64,000 bases of DNA from CAIKMD01 sp036490955 (lineage in GTDB: Bacteria; Pseudomonadota; Alphaproteobacteria; ATCC43930; CGMCC-115725): assembly GCA_036490955.1 (NCBI GenBank), contig DASXCX010000080.1, positions 6,795 to 70,794 on the forward strand. The letters run 5' to 3'. Position 1 is the stretch's first letter. Every line of letters begins with the position of its first letter. A program made the translations under genes and the position numbers. Under the pieces are notes generated by a model. That model was not told the origin of the DNA, ran no database searches, and saw only the letters and a program-made list of their open reading frames with translations. This document shows, piece after piece, positions 1-9,327 of the stretch.

Positions 1-544
1 GCGAAGCCGGGTTCGGGAATTTCATATAGGCGGACTTCTCGGGGATCGGGAAGCTGATCGCCGTGATGAGTTCGCTTGGCTCGAGGGCGGTCTCGAAGAG
101 TCCCTTGAAGAAATCGTCGGCCGCGATCTCGCGCTTATTGGTGATGATGGTTGCGTTGAGCGCGAGCACGCTCGACGGATAATCCGCCGCCGGATCGCTG
201 TTGGCGATCGAGCCGCCGCAAGTGCCGCGATGGCGCACGGCCGGATCACCGATATGGCCGGCGAGATGGGCGAGGCCCGGGATCGACTGCTTCACGACGT
301 CGGAATTGGCGACATCGAAATGCCGCGTCATCGCGCCGATGACGATGGCATTGCCTTCCTTCTTGATGCCCTTGAGCTCGGCAATCTTACCGAGATCGAC
401 GACGTCGGAGGGCTTGGCGAGACGCTGTTTCAGGGTCGGGAGCAGCGTCATGCCGCCGGCCATGACCTTGCCTTCCTCGACGCCGGAGACGAGCTTGGAG
501 GCCTCGTCGACGCTCTTCGCTTGGTGGTAGTTGAAATTATACAT
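1..544 (-). CDS. CoxM-type FAD subunit of a molybdenum hydroxylase (C-terminus cut by window edge)
   Basis: This is the N-terminal 181 codons of the medium, FAD-binding subunit of a xanthine dehydrogenase / CO dehydrogenase family enzyme, which passes electrons from the 2Fe-2S subunit to FAD. Visible family signatures are AGGMTLLP (about residues 30-37), GAMTRH, and GTCGGSIANSDPAADYP, the FAD-pyrophosphate loop, where the family more often has AHADP. It starts with ATG at 544, 10 bases after the small-subunit gene on the same strand, so the two are co-transcribed. The large molybdopterin subunit is not in the window and would lie beyond the left edge. The substrate cannot be told from this fragment. 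Confidence 0.88.
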   Translation of the reverse strand, partial: MYNFNYHQAKSVDEASKLVSGVEEGKVMAGGMTLLPTLKQRLAKPSDVVDLGKIAELKGIKKEGNAIVIGAMTRHFDVANSDVVKQSIPGLAHLAGHIGDPAVRHRGTCGGSIANSDPAADYPSSVLALNATIITNKREIAADDFFKGLFETALEPSELITAISFPIPEKSAYMKFPNPAS

Positions 545-554
545 GGCCGCCCCC

Positions 555-1025
<471 letters not shown>

Positions 1026-1154
1026 TCGTCGTCCTCCCTCATACTCAGGCGCCCATCTCTTGGGCGAACTCAGGCGCCCATCCCCGGACGCCCTGCGCAC
1101 GACCGAGTTTCGTGTCCAGCGGCGCTTCGGTCAAGCGGCCAAGCGCTGCTTTCT

Positions 1155-1877
1155 TCAATGATTGAACCACCATAGCAGCGCGAGCACGACGATGGCGAGG
1201 AGACTGACCCAGACCATCGGCGAAAGACGCTTGCTCTCGCTGCCGGGCGCGCTCGAGGGCGGCGTGCGGTCGGGTGGCGGCATGTCGACCGAGCCGCCGG
1301 GCGGCGGCGGTGTGACCGCGACGGCGACCGGCGGCGCTTCCGCGGCAGTGCCCGCATCGCCCGCGGGCATGGACGTGCTTGGCGCGGCCGCGGAGGGTGC
1401 TGCCGCTGTGGCAGGCGTGGTGGCGGCAGGTGCGCTGCCGGCGACGACGAGTTGCGCGAATTTCGCGAAGAAATTTTCGGCCATCTGGCGCGCGGTCGCA
1501 TCGATGAGCCGCGACCCGATTTGCGCGAGCTTGCCGCCGACATTCGCCTCGACGGTGTAGCTCAGCTTCGTGCCGTCGCCGTCGTCGGTGAGCTTCACGG
1601 TGGCGCCGCCTTTGGCGAAGCCGGCCGGGCCGCCGGTGCCTTCGCCCATGATCTTGTAGCCGTTCGGCGGGTCGCGATCGGAGATCGTGACCTTGCCGCC
1701 GAAGCGCGCGCTCACGGGTCCGACCTTGGCGCGCACCGTCGCGCTCATCTCGGTGTCGGAATGCTTGGTGATCGTCTCGCAGCCCGGGATCGCCTGTTTC
1801 AGGATCTCGGGATCGTTGAGCGCGTCCCATACTTTTTGGCGCGGCGCCGCAATGCGGTATTCGCCGGTCATATCCAT
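1155..1877 (-). CDS. CoxG-like SRPBCC protein with C-terminal membrane anchor
   Basis: This 240-residue protein has an N-terminal SRPBCC/CoxG domain (about residues 1-145, opening with GEYRIAAPRQKVWDALNDPE and containing IPGCE), then a Pro/Ala-rich linker and one C-terminal transmembrane helix ending WWFNH. CoxG in carboxydotrophs is linked to membrane recruitment or maturation of CO dehydrogenase, and the anchor and the position next to coxS and coxM agree. A longer reading frame begins upstream, but the ATG at 1877 gives the normal N-terminus MDMTGEYRIA. Confidence 0.85.
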   Translation of the reverse strand: MDMTGEYRIAAPRQKVWDALNDPEILKQAIPGCETITKHSDTEMSATVRAKVGPVSARFGGKVTISDRDPPNGYKIMGEGTGGPAGFAKGGATVKLTDDGDGTKLSYTVEANVGGKLAQIGSRLIDATARQMAENFFAKFAQLVVAGSAPAATTPATAAAPSAAAPSTSMPAGDAGTAAEAPPVAVAVTPPPPGGSVDMPPPDRTPPSSAPGSESKRLSPMVWVSLLAIVVLALLWWFNH

Positions 1878-2019
1878 CGTAAATGCCTCCGCCTTACAGC
1901 GCGCGAAATTATGGTGAGCGACCGTAGCGCTCGACCTACCGATGGGCAAGCAAACGGGGCCTGTTCTCGCCGCATGCGTGCATGCGTGAAACGCGCCTCC
2001 GCCGAAACGCGAAGCGCCA

Positions 2020-2976
2020 TCAGCCGAAACGCGGGAAGAGACGCAGCGCGTTGTCGCGATGGATCGCTTGCAGCAGCGCCGGCGCGAGATCGAGCTTCGT
2101 CAGCGCCTCGACGATGCCGGTGGTCGAGCCGAACGGCGCATCGGAGCCGTAGGTGATCTGCGTCGACGGCCAGAGCTTCAGCACCGCCGCCATGCCAGCG
2201 GGATTGAGGGCAACACTCGCCACATCATAATACTGCCGCTGCAATTCGTATTCCGCGCCCTTTGGCACGAAGCGCGCCCGATCCTCTGGCGAGAGGGTGC
2301 GCACGCTGCCGATCACGCGCTGCACGATCGACGGCAGCGTGCCGCCGCCATGCGAGAAGAGGAAGGTGACGTTCGGGCAACGCGCGAAGGTGCCGCGCAG
2401 CAAGAGGCTGGCGATAGCCCGGGCGCTGTCGGTTGGGAATTCGATCGTCGGTCCGGAGACGCCGGGAAAGACATTTCCGCAGCACGACATCGTCGGATGG
2501 ACGAAGACCTTGGCGTTGCGGCGGTTGAGTTCGTCGAACACCGGATCGAAAGCCGGATCGCCCAAGAGCTTGCCGGCGTAAGAGGTGAGCACTCCGATGC
2601 CGTCGAGCTTCAGCACGTCGAGCGCATAGGCCGTCTCGGCGAGGCTGCCGTCGATATCGGGCACCGGGATCGCGCCGAACATGCCGAAGCGTTTGGGATG
2701 CTCGCGCATCATCGCGGCGCCGAATTCGTTGCAGTCGCGCGCGCGGGCACGATTGTCGGCGGCGCTGTCGCCTTCGAACCATACGCCGGGACTGGTGATC
2801 GAGGTGATCGCGCTCTCGATGCCGGCCTTGTCCATCTGCTCGAGCGCGAGGCCCGGCGTCCAATTCTGATAGGCCGAGGCGGGGAGGATCGTCGCATCGT
2901 CGAGCAGGCGCTTGATATTCTGCGCGACGTAGCGCGATGGATAAATGTGATGATGGGTGTCGATGATGCGCGGCAT
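2020..2976 (-). CDS. Amidohydrolase_2 family metal-dependent hydrolase/decarboxylase
   Basis: This 318-residue TIM-barrel protein belongs to the amidohydrolase_2 family (ACMSD / gamma-resorcylate decarboxylase relatives). It starts with the metal-binding HxH motif in DTHHHIYP, has VHPTMS and FSHGGGTLP in the middle and the catalytic-Asp region TYGSDAPFG near the end. Length is normal. It is divergent from the flavin-dependent oxidoreductase at 3081, suggesting a shared catabolic role, but the substrate is unknown. Confidence 0.85.
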   Translation of the reverse strand: MPRIIDTHHHIYPSRYVAQNIKRLLDDATILPASAYQNWTPGLALEQMDKAGIESAITSITSPGVWFEGDSAADNRARARDCNEFGAAMMREHPKRFGMFGAIPVPDIDGSLAETAYALDVLKLDGIGVLTSYAGKLLGDPAFDPVFDELNRRNAKVFVHPTMSCCGNVFPGVSGPTIEFPTDSARAIASLLLRGTFARCPNVTFLFSHGGGTLPSIVQRVIGSVRTLSPEDRARFVPKGAEYELQRQYYDVASVALNPAGMAAVLKLWPSTQITYGSDAPFGSTTGIVEALTKLDLAPALLQAIHRDNALRLFPRFG

Positions 2977-3080
2977 GGATCCTCCCGTCTTCCTTGCGGC
3001 GTTATAGCAGATTCATCGCACCGAGCATTGCCCGCTGCCGGCCGCGTCCGATATGGTGCCGCGGGAGAGGGGTATCGCGC

Positions 3081-4196
3081 ATGAAATTCTCGGTTTTCAA
3101 CGGCATGCCTTATGGGCGAACGCGCATGCCGGGCAATAAATGGCCGGTGCCCAACCAATATTTCGAACCCGATCAGGCGCGGCGCGCGGTCGCGTCGTGT
3201 CTCGAAGAAGTCGCGATGGAAGACGAGCTCGGCTTCGATTGGATTGCGTGCGCCGAGCATCATTATTCGCCCTTCAACCTCGCCCCCAACGTCACCGTGC
3301 TGGCGAGCGCGCTGACCCAGCATGTGAAGCGCGCCAAGATCGCGATCCTCGGCGCGTTGATCCCGCTCACCGGTAATCCGGTTCGCATCGCCGAAGAATA
3401 CGCGATGATCGATAATCTTTCCGGCGGCCGGCTGGTCGCGGGGCTGCTGCGCGGCGCGCCGTACGAGTATCTCGTCTACAACGTGAACCCGGCGGAATCG
3501 CGCACGCGTTTCGAAGAAGCGTGGGATTTGATTATCAAAGCCTGGACCGACCGCATGCCGTTCGGCTGGGAAGGCAAGTATTACCACTATCGCAACGTCT
3601 CGATCTGGCCGCGCCCGCTGCAAGAGCCGACGCCGCCGATCTATGTCTCTGGATCGAGCCGAGAATCCGGCGAGTTCGCCGCGCGCAAGAAAGTCGGGCT
3701 TGGCCTCGCTTTCACCAACATGCCGCTCGCCGCCGATGCCGCGAAGCATTATCGCGCGAAATGCGCCGAGTATGGCTGGGCGCCGGAAGCGGAGCAGATC
3801 ATCTACCAACTCCCCATCCATGTCGGCGAGACCGACGAGCAGGCTTTCGATGTGGTGCGGCCGATGTTCGGCCACACCATGCCGGCCGGCGGCCTCAGCG
3901 ACATGAACCGGTTGGTCGCGACCTCCGGCTTCTATGGCAAGGGCGATACCAATCTGCTCGCGCGGTTCAAGGATCTCACGGCCGACGAGCCGAAGAGCCT
4001 CGAAGAGGCGCTCGAGCGCGGCACGATGATCGTCGGTGGACCGAAAACCGTGCTGGAGCAGATCAAGCGGCTCAACCGGGAGATCGGCTGCGGCATGCTC
4101 AATCTCATCTTCGACCGGAGCGGCGCGCCGGATAAGAAACGGCGCTCGATCGAGCTCTTCGCCAAAGAAGTAATGCCCGCGGCGCGGGAGATTTGA
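3081..4196 (+). CDS. LLM-class flavin-dependent oxidoreductase
   Basis: This 371-residue luciferase-like monooxygenase family protein would use reduced FMN to oxidise a small organic substrate. The family pattern is clear: FDWIACAEHHYSPF near residue 60, EEYAMIDNLSGGRL near residue 115, and IYVSGSSRES in the middle. The ATG at 3081 follows a purine-rich GGGAGAGGGG. It ends four bases before the alpha/beta hydrolase gene, so the two form an operon. No substrate can be assigned. Confidence 0.88.
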   Translation: MKFSVFNGMPYGRTRMPGNKWPVPNQYFEPDQARRAVASCLEEVAMEDELGFDWIACAEHHYSPFNLAPNVTVLASALTQHVKRAKIAILGALIPLTGNPVRIAEEYAMIDNLSGGRLVAGLLRGAPYEYLVYNVNPAESRTRFEEAWDLIIKAWTDRMPFGWEGKYYHYRNVSIWPRPLQEPTPPIYVSGSSRESGEFAARKKVGLGLAFTNMPLAADAAKHYRAKCAEYGWAPEAEQIIYQLPIHVGETDEQAFDVVRPMFGHTMPAGGLSDMNRLVATSGFYGKGDTNLLARFKDLTADEPKSLEEALERGTMIVGGPKTVLEQIKRLNREIGCGMLNLIFDRSGAPDKKRRSIELFAKEVMPAAREI

Positions 4197-4199
4197 GCG

Positions 4200-4988
4200 A
4201 TGAGCATCACAGATAAATTCCTCGACGCCGGCGGCATCAAATTTCAGTACCGTGAGGTCGGCGAGAAGGGCAAGGTCATCGTCTTCTTGCACGGCGCGGG
4301 CGGCCAATCGCCGAAAGCCTCACGCTTCCCGGCGCTGCTCGGCGAGCGTCATCGCGTGCTGATCCCGTCACGGCCCGGCTTCGACCAGACGCCGATCGGC
4401 GACTGCAAGACGCAGCAAGATATCGCCGAAGCTGTCGCGAAATTTATTGCCGCCGCCGCGCCGGGACAAAAGGTGCATCTCGTCGCGCAATCGGCCGGCG
4501 GTGCGATCGGCTGCTGGTTGACGGTATTGCATCCGGAATTGGTCGAAAGCCTCGTGCTGTCGGCCCCGGCGGCGTTCGCGGTTCGGCATGGCCCATCGAG
4601 CGGCGGCCAGCCCAGCCTCGCCGAGATGGCGAAGCGGCTCTATGGCGAGGAGCCCGCTTGGGATTCCGCGCCGACCGACGAAGAGAAGCAGCAGACCGGC
4701 AAGAACGCGCAAGCGAATATGGCGCGCTTCGCCTCGGCGGATGCGAACTCGGATCTCAAAGCGCGGCTGGGTGAGATCAATGTGCCGGTCCTGCTCCTTG
4801 TCGCCGGTGCCGACCAGATGATTCCCGAAGCGGCGATGACGCCTTATCAGGAGCTCATCCCACATTGCACACGCATCATCCTCTATGGCGCGGCGCATGA
4901 GCTGCCGATCTCAGCGGCGACGATCTGGGTGAAGCTGGTCGCCGATTTCGTCGATCGGGGCGAATACTTCGTCGTGAATATGGGATAG
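4200..4988 (+). CDS. Alpha/beta hydrolase
   Basis: This 262-residue alpha/beta-hydrolase-fold protein has the oxyanion region FLHGAGGQSP, the nucleophile elbow LVAQSAGGAIG (Ser in AQSAGG instead of the usual GxSxG), an acid-containing AGADQMIPE strand and the catalytic His in YGAAHELP. It follows the monooxygenase gene by only four bases and probably hydrolyses that enzyme's product (inference). Confidence 0.88.
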   Translation: MSITDKFLDAGGIKFQYREVGEKGKVIVFLHGAGGQSPKASRFPALLGERHRVLIPSRPGFDQTPIGDCKTQQDIAEAVAKFIAAAAPGQKVHLVAQSAGGAIGCWLTVLHPELVESLVLSAPAAFAVRHGPSSGGQPSLAEMAKRLYGEEPAWDSAPTDEEKQQTGKNAQANMARFASADANSDLKARLGEINVPVLLLVAGADQMIPEAAMTPYQELIPHCTRIILYGAAHELPISAATIWVKLVADFVDRGEYFVVNMG

Positions 4989-5032
4989 GGGTTGGCAGCC
5001 AGGGCGAGTTGAACCCTCATCGGGGTCTTGCG

Positions 5033-5944
5033 TCAGTTCGTCGACGATAGAAACGCGACCACGTCCTCGATCACGGGCGTCGCTTTTGACTGGAGCGGCG
5101 CGGCGAGATCGGCGATGAGGCGGACGTGACCGACGCCTGGATAGGTCTTAACCGTTACGGGACTCTTATGCGCGCGAAGCGCTTCCGCCAGCCGCATGGT
5201 ATTGCGGGGTTGGACGGTCGTGTCGTCGAGTCCGGTCGCGAGCAACATCGGCGCTTCGCCGCCCGCGACGAAGGTGATCGGTTGAGTCTGGCGCGGATCT
5301 GGCGCAGAACCGAGGACGGGGCCTGAATCGTCATCGAGCGGTAAGAAGTCATAAGGTCCCGCGAGCCCGACAAAGCCGCGCAGGTCGCGCCGCGGATCGA
5401 TGCCGACCTGCCCGAGCCAGCGGCCATCGAGCGCAAGCATCGCCGCATCGTACGCGCCGGCAGAATGACCCATGAGGTAGAAGCGCTTCGGGTCGAGCCC
5501 GAACGCATTTGCATGTCCGGCGACCCATGAGAATGCCGCCGCATTGTCTTCGAGGAAGGTCGGGAACCGAACTTCCGGAAAGAGCCGGTAATCCGGGATC
5601 GCAACAGCAAAGCCGCGCGCGGCGAAGGCTTGTCCGACGAAGCGATACGTGCCTTTGTCGCCATCACGCCAATCGCCGCCATAGATGAACACGATCGTCG
5701 GCAGCGGCGTCACGCCTGCATCGGGCAGATAGAGATCGAGCAAGCCTCGCTTCCCCTCGCGGAAGCGCTGATCCGCCACGAGACGATATCCGGTATCCGG
5801 CACGAAAGCGTTGAGGATTTGCGAAGGGGAACAGCCGCTGACGATCGCCGCCGCCGCCGTTGTGGTGACCGCACGCGCCCGAACTAACCACCCGCGGCGG
5901 TCTATACCTAAGGGCGGGGGTTTCACGCTCTCATCGTATGGCAT
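5033..5944 (-). CDS. Exported alpha/beta hydrolase (carboxylesterase family, BD-FAE-like)
   Basis: This 303-residue protein has an N-terminal signal-like segment ending in a possible lipobox (AIVSGC), then an esterase/lipase-type fold: FIYGGDW as oxyanion loop, GHSAGAYDA as nucleophile elbow and YPGVGHV carrying the catalytic His. The ATG at 5944 (MPYDESVK) is preferred because residues encoded further upstream look unrelated. It converges on the hydrolase ending at 4988. Confidence 0.83.
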   Translation of the reverse strand: MPYDESVKPPPLGIDRRGWLVRARAVTTTAAAAIVSGCSPSQILNAFVPDTGYRLVADQRFREGKRGLLDLYLPDAGVTPLPTIVFIYGGDWRDGDKGTYRFVGQAFAARGFAVAIPDYRLFPEVRFPTFLEDNAAAFSWVAGHANAFGLDPKRFYLMGHSAGAYDAAMLALDGRWLGQVGIDPRRDLRGFVGLAGPYDFLPLDDDSGPVLGSAPDPRQTQPITFVAGGEAPMLLATGLDDTTVQPRNTMRLAEALRAHKSPVTVKTYPGVGHVRLIADLAAPLQSKATPVIEDVVAFLSSTN

Positions 5945-6226
5945 GGTCGTTGCTCGCGCGGCGATCGTTCCGTTACGGAGGCGCCGGATCGGAAGCAACG
6001 CCGGCTTCAGGATATGCTCTCGCTTGGAATACGCTCAAACGGGGGAAATAGATGCACGGCAGGTCGATTACGTTGGCGTAGGATGGGATTCTGGCGCGCA
6101 CTTCCATCGCAGACGAGTGCCGGCTCGGCTGCGAATGGCAAAAGTCATTGAAGGCGTCGTGGCCGATCATTCCGTTCATATCCGCGGCGACCATGACGGC
6201 TGCCGGGAAGATCAAGGCTAAAGACT

Positions 6227-6637
6227 ATGCGAGACTCTCGGACCAGCAACGGCAAACGCGCGCTGCAAGTCGTCGTAGCCTTCTGCAGCGTGGTGCCCCT
6301 TGCCGCGGGCGCCGCCGGCATGATCCTCGGCCCCGCCTTGATTACGAATGGCGCTGGAGACAACCGCGACCTCGATGGTCATTTCCGGTATCTCTCCGGT
6401 CTGTTGTTCGGGATCGGACTTGCCTACGCGTTCTCGGTGCCTCGGATCGAGCGGCATCGGCAGCGATTTCTGATGTTGGGCGGTATCGTCGTTCTCGGCG
6501 GGTTTGGCCGGTTGCTTTCGCTTCTCCTGCGCGGGACGCCATCACCGGTCATGCTTGGCGCGCTGGTGATGGAACTTCTCGTGACCCCGAGCCTGACCCT
6601 TTGGCAATTGCGGATTTCCCGCGAGCAAGTAACCTGA
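6227..6637 (+). CDS. DUF4345-like small membrane protein
   Basis: This 136-residue protein has about four hydrophobic helices. The segment HFRYLSGLLFGIGLAY followed by RFLMLGGIVVLGGFGRLLSL is the pattern of DUF4345 proteins, which have no known function. It stands alone between a divergent esterase and tRNA-Pro. The preceding 280 bases hold no gene I can support. Confidence 0.7.
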   Translation: MRDSRTSNGKRALQVVVAFCSVVPLAAGAAGMILGPALITNGAGDNRDLDGHFRYLSGLLFGIGLAYAFSVPRIERHRQRFLMLGGIVVLGGFGRLLSLLLRGTPSPVMLGALVMELLVTPSLTLWQLRISREQVT

Positions 6638-6794
6638 GGTCGGGCTCGGCGCGAACGGTGGCAGCGAGGCGCGTCGGCATCGCGGATGGCCGCCATTGCG
6701 TGCCGGTTCTGCCCGAAGTGCCAAAGCCGGCCGGATCGCGGCTTGCCTAGACGGGTTAGAAACCCTTATAAACCCAAGGTATTTCGGCCAGATT

Positions 6795-6871
6795 CGGGGC
6801 GTAGCTCAGCCTGGTAGAGCGCCAGCTTTGGGAGCTGGATGCCGGAGGTTCGAATCCTCTCGCCCCGACCA
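6795..6871 (+). tRNA. tRNA-Pro (TGG)
   Basis: The sequence folds as a full 77-base cloverleaf with encoded CCA: acceptor CGGGGCG/CGCCCCG, D-arm TAGCTCAGCCTGGTAGAGC, anticodon stem CCAGC/GCTGG around loop TTTGGGA (anticodon TGG), and T-arm GGAGGTTCGAATCCTCT. Confidence 0.97.
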
Positions 6872-6889
6872 AATAAGGAACTTCAAGCG

Positions 6890-7186
6890 ATGGCGACCGC
6901 ACGCATCCTTCGACCGGCCAAGACCGCGATGCAGTCGGGCAGAGCCGGCACGCGGCTCTGGGTGCTGGAATACGAGCCGGCGACGCCGCGCGATCCGGAT
7001 CCGCTGATGGGCTGGGCGAGCGCGCGCGACACACTCAACCAAGTGCGGCTCAAATTCGAAACGCTCGACGAGGCGAAGCAATTCGCCGAGAAGAAAGGCC
7101 TCGACTACACCGTGGTCGAGCCGCAGGAGCGGTCTTTCAAGCCGAAGAGCTACGCCGACAATTTCCGTTACGACCGACCGAATTAA
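6890..7186 (+). CDS. NDUFS4-type accessory subunit of respiratory complex I
   Basis: This 98-residue protein matches the ETC complex I subunit family (18-kDa NDUFS4 homologue) of alphaproteobacteria and mitochondria. Conserved stretches are LEYEPATPR, DPLMGWASARDTLNQVRLKF, the AKQFAEKKG helix and KSYADNFRYDRPN at the C-terminus. The ATG at 6890 is 18 bases after the tRNA. As usual it sits away from the nuo operon. It supports assembly or stability of NADH dehydrogenase at the inner membrane. Confidence 0.92.
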   Translation: MATARILRPAKTAMQSGRAGTRLWVLEYEPATPRDPDPLMGWASARDTLNQVRLKFETLDEAKQFAEKKGLDYTVVEPQERSFKPKSYADNFRYDRPN

Positions 7187-7207
7187 GCAGCCGCCGGCGG
7201 CGCTCGG

Positions 7208-7651
7208 TCACTTTTTTGATGACACGTTGAGGTCGGCGGCGGCGCGGATGAGCGTCTTCAGCGCTTTGTCGTCGATCTTGTCGTCTTCGCGAATGTCGAT
7301 CGCGCGCCGGACATTGCCCTCGAGGCTCGAATTAAAGAGGCTGGCCGGGTCCTTGAGCGTGGCGCCCTTGGCGAAGGTCAGCTTTACGACGGCCTTATAG
7401 GTTTCGCCGGTACAGATCATGCCGTCGCGATACCAGACCGGCACGCCGCGCCACTTCCACTCTTCGATCACGCCGGGAACCGCCGCTTTGATGAGCGCGC
7501 GGACATGGGCGAGCGTCTCGCCCCGCCAGTCGCCCAGTTCCTTGATCCGGGTGTCGATCAGCCGGGACGGTGATGCGCTTTTTGCCGGCGCGCTCTTCTT
7601 GCTCCGGCTTTTTTGGGCGCCGCTTTTTTTCGCAGGGACCTTTTTCATCAT
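7208..7651 (-). CDS. DUF1801-domain protein
   Basis: This 147-residue protein has a very basic Lys/Ala/Ser-rich tail of about 35 residues and then a DUF1801 (YdhG-like) domain: PGVIEEWKWRGVPVWYRDGMICTG and LTFAKGATLKDPASLFN are typical. Function is unknown. ATGATG at 7646-7651 offers two adjacent starts; a longer upstream start is less likely. Confidence 0.8.
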   Translation of the reverse strand: MMKKVPAKKSGAQKSRSKKSAPAKSASPSRLIDTRIKELGDWRGETLAHVRALIKAAVPGVIEEWKWRGVPVWYRDGMICTGETYKAVVKLTFAKGATLKDPASLFNSSLEGNVRRAIDIREDDKIDDKALKTLIRAAADLNVSSKK

Positions 7652-7782
7652 GCTCGTGGTTCGCTTTTGACGATGCGAAGCCAAGCGCGCGGCGTGCGGC
7701 GCTGTCAAGGCGCCGGTACGCGAAGCACGCATGGCGCGCGCCAGTTTCTTTTGCCGCCGCTTTCTGCTGATATCGTGCTCGT

Positions 7783-7858
7783 GGGCCCTTAGCTCAGCGG
7801 ATAGAGCAGCCGCCTTCTAAGCGGCAGGTCGCTGGTTCGATCCCAGCAGGGCCCGCCA
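7783..7858 (+). tRNA. tRNA-Arg (TCT)
   Basis: A 76-base cloverleaf with encoded CCA: acceptor GGGCCCT/AGGGCCC plus discriminator G, D-arm TAGCTCAGCGGATAGAGC, anticodon stem GCCGC/GCGGC with loop CTTCTAA (anticodon TCT), and T-arm CGCTGGTTCGATCCCAGC. Confidence 0.97.
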
Positions 7859-7966
7859 GCGCTGGAATGTACATCACAAACTCGCGGGCAGTCGGACCCA
7901 TCCGTAACTGGGTGGGTCGGCGGCAGCGTCCGCCGTTGCCGGGAGCCCAGGGCCAGGTGCGCTGCC

Positions 7967-8521
7967 CTATCGCGCAGCCATTGCTGTTCGGAGGCGAAGG
8001 CTGTCCCCCCGCGTCGAGAGGAAAATCAGCATCTCGGTTGCGGCGGATACGAGCACGCGTAAAGCGTGAGCCAAGAGATTATTTGCGGTTTGGTACGCTT
8101 CGGCGTGAGCGAGGTGCGCGTCCTCTTCAACCAGGATGGTCCGCACGAGTAGCCCTAGTGGCGGGTCGGCGCGGTCAAGGTAAGCGATCTGCTCAACCAA
8201 GTGACGGCGCACGGTGCGCTCGACCGCCGCCGTACACACATAAACGCCTGTCTGCCCGCATGCGGCTGTGAGCGCACCAAGGAAAGTGCCTCCGAATGAC
8301 CACACGAACATCATTCGACATGGTTTCGCAGCACGAGCCGGCATGGCTTCTCTGAAAAGACTGCGATGCCGCTGCTCGTGAGAGAGTGTTTCTTCGAGCC
8401 ACGGGACAAGGTCAGGGTGGAACCGTCGGGCATTCGAAAGTTGCGCGGAGTAGATCGCCACCGCGCCATGCTCGCCAGCATGGTCGACCCGTAAAATGCG
8501 ACGGACTAGTGTTGAGCCCAT
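7967..8521 (-). CDS. coq7: Coq7-type demethoxyubiquinone hydroxylase
   Basis: This 184-residue di-iron carboxylate hydroxylase performs the penultimate step of ubiquinone synthesis. The Coq7 signatures are present: RVDHAGEHGAVAIY at the N-terminus, SHEQRHRSLF, an ERTVRRHL helix and LVEEDAHLAHA, giving the paired ExxH iron ligands. Some Coq7 homologues hydroxylate other ring positions, so regiochemistry is not certain. The 270 bases between it and the MarR gene hold nothing I can call. Confidence 0.88.
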   Translation of the reverse strand: MGSTLVRRILRVDHAGEHGAVAIYSAQLSNARRFHPDLVPWLEETLSHEQRHRSLFREAMPARAAKPCRMMFVWSFGGTFLGALTAACGQTGVYVCTAAVERTVRRHLVEQIAYLDRADPPLGLLVRTILVEEDAHLAHAEAYQTANNLLAHALRVLVSAATEMLIFLSTRGDSLRLRTAMAAR

Positions 8522-8791
8522 GTGCGCAAGACTACCACAACTTGCAGGCCTCGGGATGTAGAAGGCGTCGATGCCGCGCCGGACGATTTCGGGGCGACCG
8601 GTCAGCCAGCGGCGGGATAGGAACAGTTAAAACCCAGTGCCCAGTTTTGTCCGTGTTGGCCCGCCAGTCCGTTTCATTTCTCTGCCCTGCGGGCCCCGTC
8701 GGTATCGCGAATTCGCGATGAATGCGGCGCGCGCCGTGCCGTCGCTCGAAGCGGTGAAAACCGGACGGCGCGCCCTTCAGCTTTTAGCGGC

Positions 8792-9229
8792 TCATCGGCG
8801 CGCAAGCTGCGTGAGCAGCCCGCGCAGCAGCGGTGCCACTCGCTGCAATTCGCGCTGATGGGCCGCCGATAGCCGCGCAAGCAAGCGCTCCGCCTTCGGC
8901 GTCGCCCGGATCAGCACCTGACGGCGGTCCGCGCTGCTTCTTTGCCGCCGGATGAGATTTTTTTCCGCGAGCCGGTCGAGCAAGCCGACGGCGCTGTGAT
9001 GGCGGATACCGAGTCGTTCGGCGAGCAGGCCGGCGGTGACCGGAATGCCGGCGCCCGCGCCTTTGATCGCCAGCAGCGCCTGGTGCTGTTGCGCGCTAAG
9101 CCCCGCGGCGAGGGCGGCGTTCTCGCTGAAGATCAGGAAATGGCGGAGCACATAGCGGAATTCGGCGAGCCGCCCGTAATCCGCCGCTGTCAGCGCGCGC
9201 CGTCCCGGTTTTCCCGCCCTCGTGCTCAT
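8792..9229 (-). CDS. MarR-family transcriptional regulator
   Basis: This 145-residue protein has the MarR winged-helix core: LSAQQHQALLAIKG, LAERLGIRHHSAVGLLDRL as recognition helix, and the wing RRQRSSADRRQVLIRATPKA. It is divergent from the chloride-channel gene at 9328 with 98 bases between them, so it may control that gene and itself. Confidence 0.9.
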   Translation of the reverse strand: MSTRAGKPGRRALTAADYGRLAEFRYVLRHFLIFSENAALAAGLSAQQHQALLAIKGAGAGIPVTAGLLAERLGIRHHSAVGLLDRLAEKNLIRRQRSSADRRQVLIRATPKAERLLARLSAAHQRELQRVAPLLRGLLTQLARR

Positions 9230-9327
9230 GCTGCGATACTTTGTCTGTCATGCGATGGACGGGCTTTCAAACATATCGTAGTCCGATATAACGGATAGCA
9301 TTCCCGATTCAAGCCGTCATCTCGAGG

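Noticed and set aside
2709..4307. Very long minus-strand frame of 532 codons
   Set aside because: It is a GC-rich shadow of the amidohydrolase and the flavin-dependent oxidoreductase, both with clear motifs.
8522..8791. Possible small gene between coq7 and the MarR gene
   Set aside because: No frame has a convincing start, ribosome site or composition.
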